In this document: piece by piece, positions 33,962-42,753 of the stretch
Position numbering within the stretch: position 1 is the stretch's first letter
Layout of the letters: each line of letters starts with the position of its first letter
Source: Stigmatella erecta
Lineage (GTDB): Bacteria > Myxococcota > Myxococcia > Myxococcales > Myxococcaceae
Direction of reading: 5' to 3'
Assembly (NCBI RefSeq): GCF_900111745.1
Contig: NZ_FOIJ01000018.1
Span: forward strand, 1-64,000
Length of the DNA: 64,000 bases
Made by a program: the position numbers and the translations under genes
Notes under the pieces: generated by a model
Database searches by the model: none
Seen by the model: only the letters and a program-made list of their open reading frames with translations
Told to the model about the DNA's origin: nothing

Positions 33962-35323
33962 GTGAGCCCTGTTCCATGCGTATCCTTGCGGCCCATGACG
34001 AACTCAGCCGGACTGGCGCCTGGAACGGAGGTCGGCGCCTGGCGCGTGATGAGCTACCAGGGCCAGGGAGCCTACGGCGCGGTCTACCGGGCCGAGCGGG
34101 TGGGAGACGAAGGCGCGGGCCCGTTCGCCCTGAAACTGGCGCTCCATCCCTTGGATCCCCGCTTCGAGCGGGAAGGGGAACTGCTCGCGCGCCTGAACAC
34201 CCCCCACGTGCCACGGCTCCAGGACCGGGGCTGGTGGATGCCGGAGGGGACGCCGTTCCCGTATCTGGTGATGGAGTGGGTGGAAGGAGTGCCCCTGTAC
34301 GAGTGGGGCACGCGGCACGCCCTCACCTCCCGGCAAGCGCTGCGGCTTCTGGCGCACGCGGCCCGGGCGCTGGAGGCGACGCACGCGGTGGAGGGCGTGC
34401 ACCGGGACGTGAAAGGGGACAACATCCGGGTGAGAGCCGATGGCACGGCGGTGCTGATGGACTTTGGCTCATCGAACTACCGGCAGGCACAGACGCTCAC
34501 CCACCAGCACCCCCCTCCAGGAACGCCCGAGTATCAGAGCCCCGAGTCTCAGCGCTTCCAGTGGGAGACGAGACACCAGCCGAGGATCCGCTACGAGGCC
34601 CAGCCCGCGGATGACGTGTACGCGCTGGGGGTGACGGCCTATCGCCTGTGTACGGGCCAATACCCGCCCGGCTTGGAGCTGAAGCAGACCGAGGAGGGCT
34701 TCGAGTTCGAGGATCCGCCCTGGGTTCCCCCGGAAACGCTGGCTCCGGTGTGCCCGGAGCTGGCGGCGCTGATCCGGCGGATGTTGCACGAAGAGCCCGA
34801 GAGCAGGGGCAGCGCGGCCGCGGTGGCCCAGGCGCTGGAGCGCGCGGCGAAGAAGGCAGGCCGTGCAGCGGATCAGCCGCTGGCCGGGGGCCAACACGTG
34901 GCCCCGCCACCTCCAGCGTCTACCGCCGGGAGACCCGCGCTCGTGGCGGCCCTCGGGATGTGCTTGGGGATGGCCGTTTGGTGGCTCGGGGCTCAATCCC
35001 TAGATAGGGCCAAGGGACTGGCAGACAGGCATCAGCCAGCAGAAGGTCCGGTGGGCCTCGCCGATTCAACGCTGGATGCCTCAACGGCCGGGCCATCGGC
35101 TGAATTCGAGCAAGGGGGAATGACCCTCGATGTGCCGGAGAAGCCGTTCCCTGGCCAGCATCGCCCGCCCTGCGGCAAGCATGAACTCAAGATCAACGGT
35201 GGATGTTGGGGAAGGTTGAGCGAGGCCACCCCACCGTGCGGTACCCGTGCATACGAGTGGAAGGGCATGTGCTACGTGCCCATGTTCGATCCACCCCGGC
35301 CCTCGACCTCGAATCCTCCATGA
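33962..35323 (+). repeat. Direct duplication, copy 2 (kinase gene plus 33-base leader)
   Basis: Second copy of the segment at 31114-32475. The two copies enclose about 1.5 kb holding the Cys-rich lipoprotein and DUSAM genes, so recombination between them would delete that cargo together with one kinase copy. Confidence 0.9.
33995..35323 (+). CDS. Transmembrane Ser/Thr protein kinase, copy 2 of a tandem duplicate
   Basis: 442 residues, the paralogue of the kinase at 31147. All catalytic motifs are kept (GQGAYGAVYRA, FALKLAL, HRDVKGDNI, DFGSSNY). Differences cluster in the N-terminal 35 residues, the end of the C-lobe and the extracytoplasmic tail (CGKHELKINGGCWGRLSE here against CAQRELEINGGCWRRLAD). 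The membrane helix is identical. The stop codon overlaps the start of the pentapeptide-repeat gene (ATGA), so the two are translationally coupled. That gene may encode the specific partner of this copy. Divergence in the tails could give the two kinases different ligands. Confidence 0.9.
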   Translation: MTNSAGLAPGTEVGAWRVMSYQGQGAYGAVYRAERVGDEGAGPFALKLALHPLDPRFEREGELLARLNTPHVPRLQDRGWWMPEGTPFPYLVMEWVEGVPLYEWGTRHALTSRQALRLLAHAARALEATHAVEGVHRDVKGDNIRVRADGTAVLMDFGSSNYRQAQTLTHQHPPPGTPEYQSPESQRFQWETRHQPRIRYEAQPADDVYALGVTAYRLCTGQYPPGLELKQTEEGFEFEDPPWVPPETLAPVCPELAALIRRMLHEEPESRGSAAAVAQALERAAKKAGRAADQPLAGGQHVAPPPPASTAGRPALVAALGMCLGMAVWWLGAQSLDRAKGLADRHQPAEGPVGLADSTLDASTAGPSAEFEQGGMTLDVPEKPFPGQHRPPCGKHELKINGGCWGRLSEATPPCGTRAYEWKGMCYVPMFDPPRPSTSNPP

Positions 35324-35925
35324 ACACAGAGCTTGCCGAGGCGCTTCGCCAGCACTTGGAGTGGTTGACGTCTCTGGGGCAGAAAGGAAAGCGGCTCTCA
35401 AGGGAAGACGCAGACCTGACCGCGTTCAACTTCTCGGCCATGAACCTGTCCGAGGCGGAACTTCCCGGTGCCCACTGCGATGGGTGTGACCTGAGCGAGG
35501 CGGACCTCTACGGGGCCCATCTGGCGTCAGCCTCATTCGCTGGCGCGAACCTGACGCGAACGCAGCTCGCGAAAGCGAACCTGGATCATGCGGTGCTCAG
35601 GGGCGCCACCCTCATGCAGGCGAAGGCATTCCGGGCCAGCTTCTACGAAGCGGACCTTCGTGGAGCGGACCTTCAAGGCGCGGACTTGCGAGGTGCCTAT
35701 TTCGTCAACGCCAACCTCGAATCAGCGATCCTGAGAGGCACTCAATGGGAAGGTGCCGTGATGGATGGAGCAAGGCTCCTGGGAGCTGACCTGACCGGTG
35801 CGACAGGACTGCACACGGTCCAGGCATCCTGGATTGACCTTGGCCGTGAGGGCGCGCCCCATCGAATCGAGGGCGCAGCCCTTGCCTCATGGTTGGCCCG
35901 AGTGGCATCCCAGAGCCCAGCATGA
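35320..35925 (+). CDS. Pentapeptide-repeat protein
   Basis: 201 residues. After a helical N-terminus of about 30 residues, A(D/N)LxG-type pentapeptides run from about 35 to 165 (ADLTAFNFSAMNLSEAEL, ADLYGAHLASASFAGANL, ADLRGADLQGADLRGAYF). They should form a right-handed quadrilateral beta-helix. The C-terminal 35 residues are non-repetitive. There is no signal peptide. The start codon overlaps the stop of kinase copy 2, pointing to a shared function. Pentapeptide proteins can be effectors, gyrase protectors or scaffolds; none can be chosen here. Confidence 0.88.
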   Translation: MNTELAEALRQHLEWLTSLGQKGKRLSREDADLTAFNFSAMNLSEAELPGAHCDGCDLSEADLYGAHLASASFAGANLTRTQLAKANLDHAVLRGATLMQAKAFRASFYEADLRGADLQGADLRGAYFVNANLESAILRGTQWEGAVMDGARLLGADLTGATGLHTVQASWIDLGREGAPHRIEGAALASWLARVASQSPA

Positions 35926-35971
35926 AGGGCCGTTTGTGGGCGCCCGAGGGCTGGTGCCAGCGGCCCTGAAC

Positions 35972-37795
35972 TCAGGCCGCTGCCGGGGCTCCGAAGCCGC
36001 GAGCCTCTTCGGGGACCGTGAGGTCCCACATCAGCGTCCGAAGCTGCTCGATCGTGAATGAGTAAAGCCCCGTTTTGGGGTCCTCCACCCTCGATTGGTC
36101 ATGCTGGATATCGCCAGCTTTCAGAAAATATTCTGTGCCCCACGGATTGCGGAAGAAAACCCGGTCTCCTTGCATACTGACAAAATTCACGGCGTGGTTG
36201 CCACCATCTATGCCAGGCGTCGTATCATAGCTGATGAGCACGGGCGTATTGGGACCTGCGGGCTGATAGTTCCTCAGGAATTCCATCTGAGCGTCGAACG
36301 TCGAGGGGGTTTTGTACCAAGTCGTGTATGCCCGGCCGAAAAGCGCACTTGCCGTCTGGACCATGCCCGGGGCGTATTGCCCTGTGTAAGTCGAGCCATC
36401 TGGGCGTACCGATTCATCTGTGCCTCGGGAGCCTTGGACATAGTACTCGTCTATGCCATTGGCGAATTCCATCAGCGAGGTCTGGAAGATGGCCTCGCTG
36501 AGGGTGCGGTGAGCCGAGCTATACGGCCCGCTGGCCTTAGAACTCAACGAATCGTCTTGCAGTTCTATCTCGCCGCCGCCACGCATTCCTACCCGGCCTG
36601 TGGGTCCTGCCAGTCCAGCGATGAGGCGTGCGTACTCGGCGGGATTGTCGCGGACCAGCTCATACTGCATGGAGGTCACGGTGCAGGTGTTGAACTCTTT
36701 CTGGTCCACCTGGAAGGACTGCGCAGTCTCCTCAAGGACGCCGTTGAGCAATTCCGCCCGCCGTTCGTGAAGGGCGGGGTGGAGCGGGCCCTTGGCGAGT
36801 TGGGCCAGATTGGACAGCAGCGTCCCTCCTTGGGCATCCCGATCCATCAGCATCCCGGGCATCTGGGAGAGCATGTGAAGGGACCGCAGGTTATCGGGGG
36901 ATGCCGTACTGAGAACCTGCGCGAGTTGCGTGCGCTCGGGGGCGCCCAGGCTTTTCCATGCAGGGCTGTGCACCAACTTCGAGGCGTAGGCCGCCTTCTT
37001 CTCGGAGAGACGAGGCCGGGTGAAGGGCTCAAGCAGTGCCTGCTGCGTTTGCTCCGGCTGGCCCTTGAGCGCGCGCAGCACGTCCCGCGTGGCCAACCGC
37101 ATGTCAGCATCACTCTTGGCGGAAAAGGCATGGCGGAGGATCTGCTCCCGCTGTGCTGCCGGCAGCTTCGCTTGAGAGAGCTGGCGCGCGACAGCCGGCA
37201 GCCCCCGCGCGGTGGCAGGGCTCGTGCTGGGAAAAACCCGCGCCATCAATTCCTTCTCAGATGTTGAAGCCTTTCGGAAATGGGAGTCCCGCACGAGCCG
37301 GGCGGCGGAGTGAGCCCTCTCTCCATGGGGATGGTCCACGAAGGGTTTCACCAGGTTCTCTTGGGCCGCGCGTGGCATCGAGCGCGTCGCGTAAACGGCG
37401 CGGCGCAGTTCACTCGCCGCCCGCTGGGCCTCGGCGGACTTCCCCGGGTGCAGCGCCGTCCGTTCAAGCTTCTTCCGGTCCTCCTCGGGCATGGGCAGAT
37501 GGCGGATCTCCCGTTCGATGATCCGGGAGACTTGCTCTTTTCGCTGGCTCTTCTGCTTCGCGGAGGACTTGGCGGGCGCCTCGGGCCGAGGGGCTGTTGC
37601 CACAGGCGGTTTCGGGCGTGCGATGGGGTTGGCCGGCCGGGCCGGCTCGAAGCTGTCCACGTGGCGAGCGAGCGCGGGCCGCGGAGGAGAAGCGGGGGCA
37701 CGATTGGGAGATGCAGGGGCTCGCGCTGGAACTGGCGCTGTGCGTGCATGCTGGGCAGGAGCGGGATTCGATGGCCGATGGTGAACTTTGGTCAT
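35972..37795 (-). CDS. Papain/calpain-like cysteine-protease-fold protein with helical N-terminal region
   Basis: 607 residues, no signal peptide. Residues 1-85 are Pro/Ala-rich and disordered. A long alpha-helical region (about 85-360) with repeated RxLVHSPAW- and RLVRDSHF-like segments follows. The C-terminal third looks like a papain-fold cysteine peptidase. A Cys-Thr-Val-Thr-Ser helix start (EFNTCTVTSMQYEL, Cys near 368) serves as nucleophile, GGNHAVNFVSMQGD gives the His, and RNPWGTEYF the Asn, as in calpain NPWG. I recognise no named subfamily. The lack of a signal and the long disordered N-terminus suggest an effector delivered by a dedicated secretion route or an intracellular protease; both are inference. 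Confidence 0.7.
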   Translation of the reverse strand: MTKVHHRPSNPAPAQHARTAPVPARAPASPNRAPASPPRPALARHVDSFEPARPANPIARPKPPVATAPRPEAPAKSSAKQKSQRKEQVSRIIEREIRHLPMPEEDRKKLERTALHPGKSAEAQRAASELRRAVYATRSMPRAAQENLVKPFVDHPHGERAHSAARLVRDSHFRKASTSEKELMARVFPSTSPATARGLPAVARQLSQAKLPAAQREQILRHAFSAKSDADMRLATRDVLRALKGQPEQTQQALLEPFTRPRLSEKKAAYASKLVHSPAWKSLGAPERTQLAQVLSTASPDNLRSLHMLSQMPGMLMDRDAQGGTLLSNLAQLAKGPLHPALHERRAELLNGVLEETAQSFQVDQKEFNTCTVTSMQYELVRDNPAEYARLIAGLAGPTGRVGMRGGGEIELQDDSLSSKASGPYSSAHRTLSEAIFQTSLMEFANGIDEYYVQGSRGTDESVRPDGSTYTGQYAPGMVQTASALFGRAYTTWYKTPSTFDAQMEFLRNYQPAGPNTPVLISYDTTPGIDGGNHAVNFVSMQGDRVFFRNPWGTEYFLKAGDIQHDQSRVEDPKTGLYSFTIEQLRTLMWDLTVPEEARGFGAPAAA

Positions 37796-38098
37796 GATTG
37801 TCTCGCGTGAGCGTCCCCCAGGGCTGGCATCGGACCGCTATCGGTCAGAGGCCATGAGCCCATCCAGACTCTATCGAAAAATGCGAAAACGGCGAGCCTG
37901 GGGCTTGAGCATTGTCTTTGGAAAAGATTGGGTAGGCGACAAAGACTGCCTGAGCACTTGAGGTCATACAGGAGGAGGCGGGGTGGGGGATTTCATCACG
38001 CACCGAGCCGTATCCGGGCCTCACGAAGAACGTCCCCTTTGCAGGTGGAAGCCACCGCCCCTACCGTACAGGAGGACACACTTCTGGGGGCGCACACC
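37796..38098. other. Intergenic region, no gene seen
   Basis: 303 bases between the divergent protease-like gene and a small basic protein gene. Both promoters must lie here. No clear -35/-10 pair, hairpin or repeat was found. Confidence 0.4.
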
Positions 38099-38266
38099 AT
38101 GAAGAAGAATCACCCGTTCGATTCGCAACCCGCCTGGGCGCGGGCCCAGTCCAAGAAGATGGGCAACCCCGTCTCGAAGATCACCAAGGTCGCGGGCCGC
38201 CGCATTGGCGGTGCCCTGCGTGCGGAGCAGGCGAGGCAGCAGAAGCGGAAGGACTCGCGGCACTGA
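38099..38266 (+). CDS. Small basic protein, 55 residues
   Basis: Begins MKKNHPFDSQPAWARAQSKK and ends RAEQARQQKRKDSRH. It is very rich in Lys and Arg, with no hydrophobic segment, so it may bind nucleic acid or ribosomes (inference from charge only). GGAGGAC lies upstream of the ATG at 38099, though at a long distance of about 20 bases. A longer frame to 37928 lacks protein-like sequence before this ATG. No family recognised. Confidence 0.55.
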   Translation: MKKNHPFDSQPAWARAQSKKMGNPVSKITKVAGRRIGGALRAEQARQQKRKDSRH

Positions 38267-38476
38267 CCCCTCGTCCGGCAGGACAGGAGACGGGCAGGCA
38301 TCCCTGAAGGCGATGGGAGTGTTGCAACAGCGGCTTTCAAAACTCCTGAAGAGACAGCGCGGCGTTGACTGGCCGACGGCAAGCAAAGTGTGGCGTCCGG
38401 AGGAACCCAGGTCCTTCCGGGCGTCATGTCTCGCATGTCTATGTTGCCGCCGCTTCAGCCCTCCAGGAGACACGTG

Positions 38477-39265
38477 ATGAAACGCGAAGGTTCTGTTGCG
38501 GGCAGAATGGTTCGGGTTTTCGGGGTAGCGGCTCTGTGCGGCGGTCTCATGACGGGGTGTGCTGCCGGGGGAGGCAATGACAGCGGCGCGGAGCCCGCCC
38601 CGGCCTCGGAGGACACGCTGGACCTGCGGCCGGCCGCCGGACTGCTCACGGCCTTGCCGCCGCGCGTCGGGTTGTCGCTGAAGAACATCCAGGACGCGCA
38701 GGCGAGCCTCCCGTATTGCCGTCTCTCTCCCGGGTACGTGACGCCCTATGTCCTCCAGGCGTACTACTCGGATCAGGGCTTCGACGGCTGCGTCGTCGCG
38801 TGGATTGGCGACACGGGCAACAGCCTGGAGGTGAACGCGAACTACGCGGAGGACGTCTACCGAATCTACGTGAAGCGCTCGGGCCCGGCCGTCGGGGACA
38901 CGGTGTTCCGCATGCTCGGTGACGGCGTGGGTCCCGTGGACCTGCACCTGGGACGGCCGCTCAAGGACGCTGTCGATACCTTCTCGCTCGCGCTCACCGC
39001 GCAGGGCTACCCCATCGTCGCTTGGCTCCATCAGCAGTCGGTTCACGCCCCGAACGTCGTCCTCCAGGCGGCCCAATGGGACGGACAGGCGTGGGTGAAC
39101 ATGGGGGCGGAGCTCAACGACGAGAACTCGGCCGACTCGGTCGCCTCGAAGCCGCGCCTGACATGGAACGCGAATGACCAGCTGGTGCTGAGCTGGGACG
39201 AGACGGTGGGAAGCACCACGCGCCGCATCCAGCGCGTCTGGAACGGCAACGTTTGGACGGAGTGA
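38477..39265 (+). CDS. Lipoprotein of unknown function
   Basis: 262 residues. The signal peptide ends VAALCGGLMTGC, giving a lipid-anchored Cys followed by Ala-Ala. The mature protein is beta-rich, with repeated W-containing strands (PNVVLQAAQWDGQAWVNMGA, RIQRVWNGNVWTE). The C-terminal part resembles beta-propeller-type blades, but too few repeats are present for a firm call. The ATG at 38477 follows CAGGAGA. Neighbours are small exported proteins of unknown role. Confidence 0.68.
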   Translation: MKREGSVAGRMVRVFGVAALCGGLMTGCAAGGGNDSGAEPAPASEDTLDLRPAAGLLTALPPRVGLSLKNIQDAQASLPYCRLSPGYVTPYVLQAYYSDQGFDGCVVAWIGDTGNSLEVNANYAEDVYRIYVKRSGPAVGDTVFRMLGDGVGPVDLHLGRPLKDAVDTFSLALTAQGYPIVAWLHQQSVHAPNVVLQAAQWDGQAWVNMGAELNDENSADSVASKPRLTWNANDQLVLSWDETVGSTTRRIQRVWNGNVWTE

Positions 39266-39355
39266 GCCCGCGGTGTCTCATTGCTCCCCGTGTGAACACC
39301 CTGTAAATTGCTCCATGTCTCTTTATCCGGACGAGACAGAAAGAGCAGGGAGACC

Positions 39356-39640
39356 GTGAAGATGCTGCGAGCCAAGTTCATCCTCCTGGCGATGGCGATG
39401 TCCTGGGCGGGCTGTGGCGTGGCCCCCGAAGAGGAGGCCACGTCCGGCGGAGACGTCGCCGCCGAGGCCAGCACCGAGGCGCCCATTCAGGTGGCCTGCG
39501 AGGCGGGCCCGCCGTCGAACTTCTGCCAGAACGTCGAGGGCAAGGCCTGTGCGACGACGTCCACGCGCCGGTGCTATCTGCCCAATTACTGCGAGTGGTT
39601 CGTCTGCCGGTGTACCAACGGCGCCTGGGTCTGTCAGTAG
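39356..39640 (+). CDS. Small Cys-rich lipoprotein
   Basis: 94 residues from the GTG at 39356, or 92 from the ATG at 39362. The signal peptide ends LAMAMSWAGC (lipobox). The mature part of about 70 residues has eight Cys (CEAGPPSNFC, KACATTSTRRCYLPNYCEWF, CRCTNGAWVC), consistent with four disulphides in a small knotted domain. The +2 region is acidic (APEEEATSGG). No family recognised. Confidence 0.65.
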   Translation: MKMLRAKFILLAMAMSWAGCGVAPEEEATSGGDVAAEASTEAPIQVACEAGPPSNFCQNVEGKACATTSTRRCYLPNYCEWFVCRCTNGAWVCQ

Positions 39641-39716
39641 CGCTCCGTAGCACGCGCATCCGCGGTTCGAGCCTGTCCCGGCCAGCCCCTGGGGCAGGCT
39701 CTTCTCTTGGACTTCC

Positions 39717-40490
39717 ATGGAACACGATCTCGCGCGAGTCATCGGGCACCTGTCCCGGGCCCGGAGTGTGCTGTTCGTCACCGGCGCTGGCATCTCGGCG
39801 GAGTCGGGCGTCCCCACCTACCGGGGCATCGGTGGGCTCTACGAGGGGAAGACGGCCGAGGACGGCGTGCCCATCGAGGTGGCGCTCTCGGGGAGCATGT
39901 TCCGGCACCGGCCGGAGCGGACGTGGAAACACCTCCACGACATCGAGCGCGCCTGCCGGGGAGCAGTCTTCAACCGCGCGCACGAAATCCTGGCGCGGCT
40001 CGAGGGCTGCTTCGAGCGCTGCTGGGTGCTCACCCAGAACGTGGATGGCTTCCACAAGGCGGCGGGCTCGAAGAACGTCATCGACATCCACGGTGACATC
40101 CATGAGCTGCGCTGCACGCGGTGTGATTTCGCGGAGCGTGTCGCGGACTACGCGCACCTGCCGCCCTGCCCATCCTGTCCCCGGTGCGGCGCGGTGGTGC
40201 GCCCCGAGGTCGTGCTCTTCGAGGAACTGCTCCCGCCCGCGAAGGTGGCGCTCATGGAGCAGGAGCTGATGCGAGGCTTTGATCTGGTGTTCTCGATCGG
40301 CACCTCCAGCCTCTTCCCCTACATCACCGCGCCGGTGCTCCAGGCGGCGAGGCGCCAGCGTCCCACGGTGGAGATCAACCCGGGGCGCACCTCGCTCTCG
40401 GAGTATGTCGATGTCCGGCTGGAGGCAGGCGCGGTGGCCGCGTGCGAGGCCCTGTGGGCCGCCCGCGGCCAGTGGGAGCGCCGCGGTTAG
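39717..40490 (+). CDS. cobB: Sir2-family NAD-dependent protein deacylase
   Basis: 257 residues. The NAD-binding motif is VTGAGISAESGVPTYRG, the Rossmann site is TQNVDGFH, and the catalytic His is in IDIHGDIHELRC. A zinc-binding Cys set follows in CTRCDF and CPSCPRCG. It also has VVRPEVVLFEE and FSIGTSSLFPYI in their usual places. The enzyme removes acyl groups from lysines using NAD+ and gives O-acyl-ADP-ribose. CobB is the usual bacterial name; acyl preference cannot be told here. It opens a four-gene run on the plus strand. Confidence 0.9.
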   Translation: MEHDLARVIGHLSRARSVLFVTGAGISAESGVPTYRGIGGLYEGKTAEDGVPIEVALSGSMFRHRPERTWKHLHDIERACRGAVFNRAHEILARLEGCFERCWVLTQNVDGFHKAAGSKNVIDIHGDIHELRCTRCDFAERVADYAHLPPCPSCPRCGAVVRPEVVLFEELLPPAKVALMEQELMRGFDLVFSIGTSSLFPYITAPVLQAARRQRPTVEINPGRTSLSEYVDVRLEAGAVAACEALWAARGQWERRG

Positions 40491-40540
40491 GGGGGGCCCT
40501 CGCTGGAGCATGCGTGAAACGGGTGCGGTAGAAGGAGCGC

Positions 40541-41335
40541 ATGTTGCGAGTGCTCACGCTGAACATCGCCCACGGCGTGCCCACGAGCCCCCTGCCGCTG
40601 CCCTTCCTGCTGCCCCGCCGCCGGTTGCTGGAACACCTGGACCGGATGGCGGGGCTGCTCGCGGAGCGGCGGGCGGACGTGGTGGCGCTCCAGGAGGTGG
40701 ACCGGGCGGGACTCTTCAGCGGGACGGTGGATCCCCTGGAGAGGCTGGCCCACCGGGCGGGGTATGCGCACGTGCTGCACGGCCCCCACCTGCACTGGCC
40801 GGGCGTCTGTGCCCGGGGAACGGCGCTGCTGTCCCTGCGGCCCCTGCACGAGCCGGCGTGGAACTCCTTCGAGGCGGACCGGGCGGTGGACAAGGGCTAT
40901 GTGGTGGCGGCGGTGGAGGACGAAGGCCGCTGGCTCGATGTGGTCTCCGTGCACCTGGACAGCTTCTCCGCGCGCTGCCGGCAGCGGCAGGTGGCGCGGC
41001 TGCTTCAGGCGCTCGGCCGCCGCCCGGCCCGGCCCCGGCTGGTGCTGGGAGACCTGAACGCCCCGGGGAGCCATCCCGGGGAGGCACCCGCGCAGCTGCT
41101 CCAGGCGCTGGCCCTGCATGTGCCGGACGTGGAGGGCGGCTCCGCCACGTACCCGGCTGCGCGCCCCGTCCAGCGGTTGGACTGGATCCTCGCGCCCCAG
41201 GAGCTGCGCTTTCACGCGCATCGGACGCTCCCCGGGCGCGTGTCCGACCACCTGGCGGTGGAGGCGGAGCTGGAGTGGCGAGGGGGACGCTCCGCCGTCC
41301 ACGGCGGCGGCCCGGGAGCCCCGGACGTCTGCTAG
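40541..41335 (+). CDS. Endonuclease/exonuclease/phosphatase superfamily protein
   Basis: 264 residues with the DNase I-like motif series MLRVLTLNIAHG, ADVVALQEVDRA, LDVVSVHLDSFSARCRQRQV, LVLGDLNAPGSH, VQRLDWILAP and RVSDHLAVEAEL. All metal and catalytic positions are present. There is no signal peptide. The KDWIL/VSDH type is closest to the phospholipase or sphingomyelinase-like branch, but substrate is not decidable. It starts 50 bases after the sirtuin gene and 18 bases before the next gene, implying an operon. Confidence 0.82.
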   Translation: MLRVLTLNIAHGVPTSPLPLPFLLPRRRLLEHLDRMAGLLAERRADVVALQEVDRAGLFSGTVDPLERLAHRAGYAHVLHGPHLHWPGVCARGTALLSLRPLHEPAWNSFEADRAVDKGYVVAAVEDEGRWLDVVSVHLDSFSARCRQRQVARLLQALGRRPARPRLVLGDLNAPGSHPGEAPAQLLQALALHVPDVEGGSATYPAARPVQRLDWILAPQELRFHAHRTLPGRVSDHLAVEAELEWRGGRSAVHGGGPGAPDVC

Positions 41336-41353
41336 GTTGACGCCGGAGGGCAC

Positions 41354-41884
41354 GTGGCGAGCTTCGGGCACATCGCGGTGGGATTGGCGCTGGGACGTGT
41401 GGGCGCGCGGAACGCGTCCCCCGGCAAGCGGGCCGCCGCGATGGTGGCGCTCTCCGCGCTGGCGATGTTGCCGGACGCGGACGTCATCGCCTTCGTCTTG
41501 AGGATTCCCTACGCGGCGCCCTGGGGACACCGGGGCGCCTCGCACTCGTTCGTGATCGCCGCGCTGGTGGCGCTCGCGGTGGCGGCGGGGATGAAGGTGG
41601 CGCGCGGGCCCGCGCTCAAGGCGGGGCTGCTCACCTTTGCCGCCGTGGGCAGCCATGGGGTGCTGGATGCGATGACCACGGGCGGGCTGGGCGCGGCGCT
41701 GCTGTGGCCCTTCACCGCCGCCCGGTACTTCCTGCCCTGGCGGCCCATCCCCGTGGCCCCCATCGGGGCGGGCATGCTCTCGGCGCGCGGCGTGTACGTG
41801 GTGCTGGTGGAGTTGCTCCTCTTCCTGCCCTTCTGGGGCTATGCGCTCTGGCCCCGCCGGAGCAGGTCCTCGGGCGGGCGCTGA
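41354..41884 (+). CDS. Membrane-bound metal-dependent hydrolase family protein (YdjM/DUF457-like)
   Basis: 176 residues with about four membrane helices. Conserved His/Asp clusters match the YdjM/DUF457 family: FGHIAVGLALG, LPDADVIAF, GHRGASHSFVIAAL and GSHGVLDAMTTGG. Starts with GTG. The Escherichia coli member is LexA-regulated, but no LexA-like box was seen here. The stop codon overlaps the next start (TGATG), so it is coupled with the membrane protein downstream. Reaction unknown. Confidence 0.8.
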   Translation: MASFGHIAVGLALGRVGARNASPGKRAAAMVALSALAMLPDADVIAFVLRIPYAAPWGHRGASHSFVIAALVALAVAAGMKVARGPALKAGLLTFAAVGSHGVLDAMTTGGLGAALLWPFTAARYFLPWRPIPVAPIGAGMLSARGVYVVLVELLLFLPFWGYALWPRRSRSSGGR

Positions 41885-42753
41885 TGCGACTCCATGTGCT
41901 GCTGTTCCTTCTGGCCCCCGTGCCGGCCATCCTCCTCGGCATGGCCGTGGCGGGCCCCGCCCACACCAGGGCGTTTCTCCCGAATGTGCTGGCGCTCCTG
42001 CTGGGGGGCGCCTGCGTGGGGCTGTGGAGGCTGGGCTCCCCGCTCAGAAGGGACCTGCGCCTGCGTGTCATGGCCTGTGCCGCGTTCGCCGCCATCACCG
42101 CGACGCTGGCCTTCCCTGGCCTGGACGGGGTGCATCGCTGGCTGCCGCTCGGGCCCCTGCGCTTGAACGCTTCCGCCGCCTTCCTTCCCTGGCTCTTGGC
42201 GGGAATGAGCGCCTCCCAGGCCGGGGTGCGCCGCTTGTGCACCGTGCTCGCGGTGCTGGCCCAGGGCGTTCATTGGCTTCAGCCCGACGCGGCCCAGGCG
42301 GCCGCGCTCGCGGGGGGAACGCTCATCCTGATGGGCCCCGGGGCGCCATGGCCCGGCAAGCCTCTTCGGATGGCCGTGGTGGGATGGATGGGAGGACTCG
42401 CGGTAGGGACATGGGCCCGGGCAGATCCGCTGGCCCCCGTGGCGCACGTCGAGCGGATCCTCTTCCTCGCCGCGGACCGGGGTCCCCTCTGGCTGGGGGC
42501 CACCGGGGCGGTGGGGGCGCTCCTGCTCGGGGCGTTCCTGCTCACCGCCAGAGCCTCCACCCCCGCGCGTGCCCGGGTTGTGCTGGCCTTCGGGACCGCG
42601 TTTGCCCTCACGCTGGGGGCCACGTTCCTGGGGAACTTCCCCGTGCCGCTGATGGGCGCGGGAGCGGGCCCTGTCCTGGGCTGGTACGCCTTCGCGGCGG
42701 TGCTTGCCCTTCCGGAGCGGCCTGCGGGCGAAGACACCGCTGACGCAGGCTGA
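41884..42753 (+). CDS. Multi-pass membrane protein of unknown function
   Basis: 289 residues with roughly nine hydrophobic segments (e.g. HVLLFLLAPVPAILLGMAVA, LGATGAVGALLLGAFLLTA). No charged motif typical of a transporter or enzyme is visible. The ATG overlaps the stop of the YdjM-like gene, so the two are probably made in fixed ratio. It converges with the next gene without any spacer. Confidence 0.7.
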   Translation: MRLHVLLFLLAPVPAILLGMAVAGPAHTRAFLPNVLALLLGGACVGLWRLGSPLRRDLRLRVMACAAFAAITATLAFPGLDGVHRWLPLGPLRLNASAAFLPWLLAGMSASQAGVRRLCTVLAVLAQGVHWLQPDAAQAAALAGGTLILMGPGAPWPGKPLRMAVVGWMGGLAVGTWARADPLAPVAHVERILFLAADRGPLWLGATGAVGALLLGAFLLTARASTPARARVVLAFGTAFALTLGATFLGNFPVPLMGAGAGPVLGWYAFAAVLALPERPAGEDTADAG

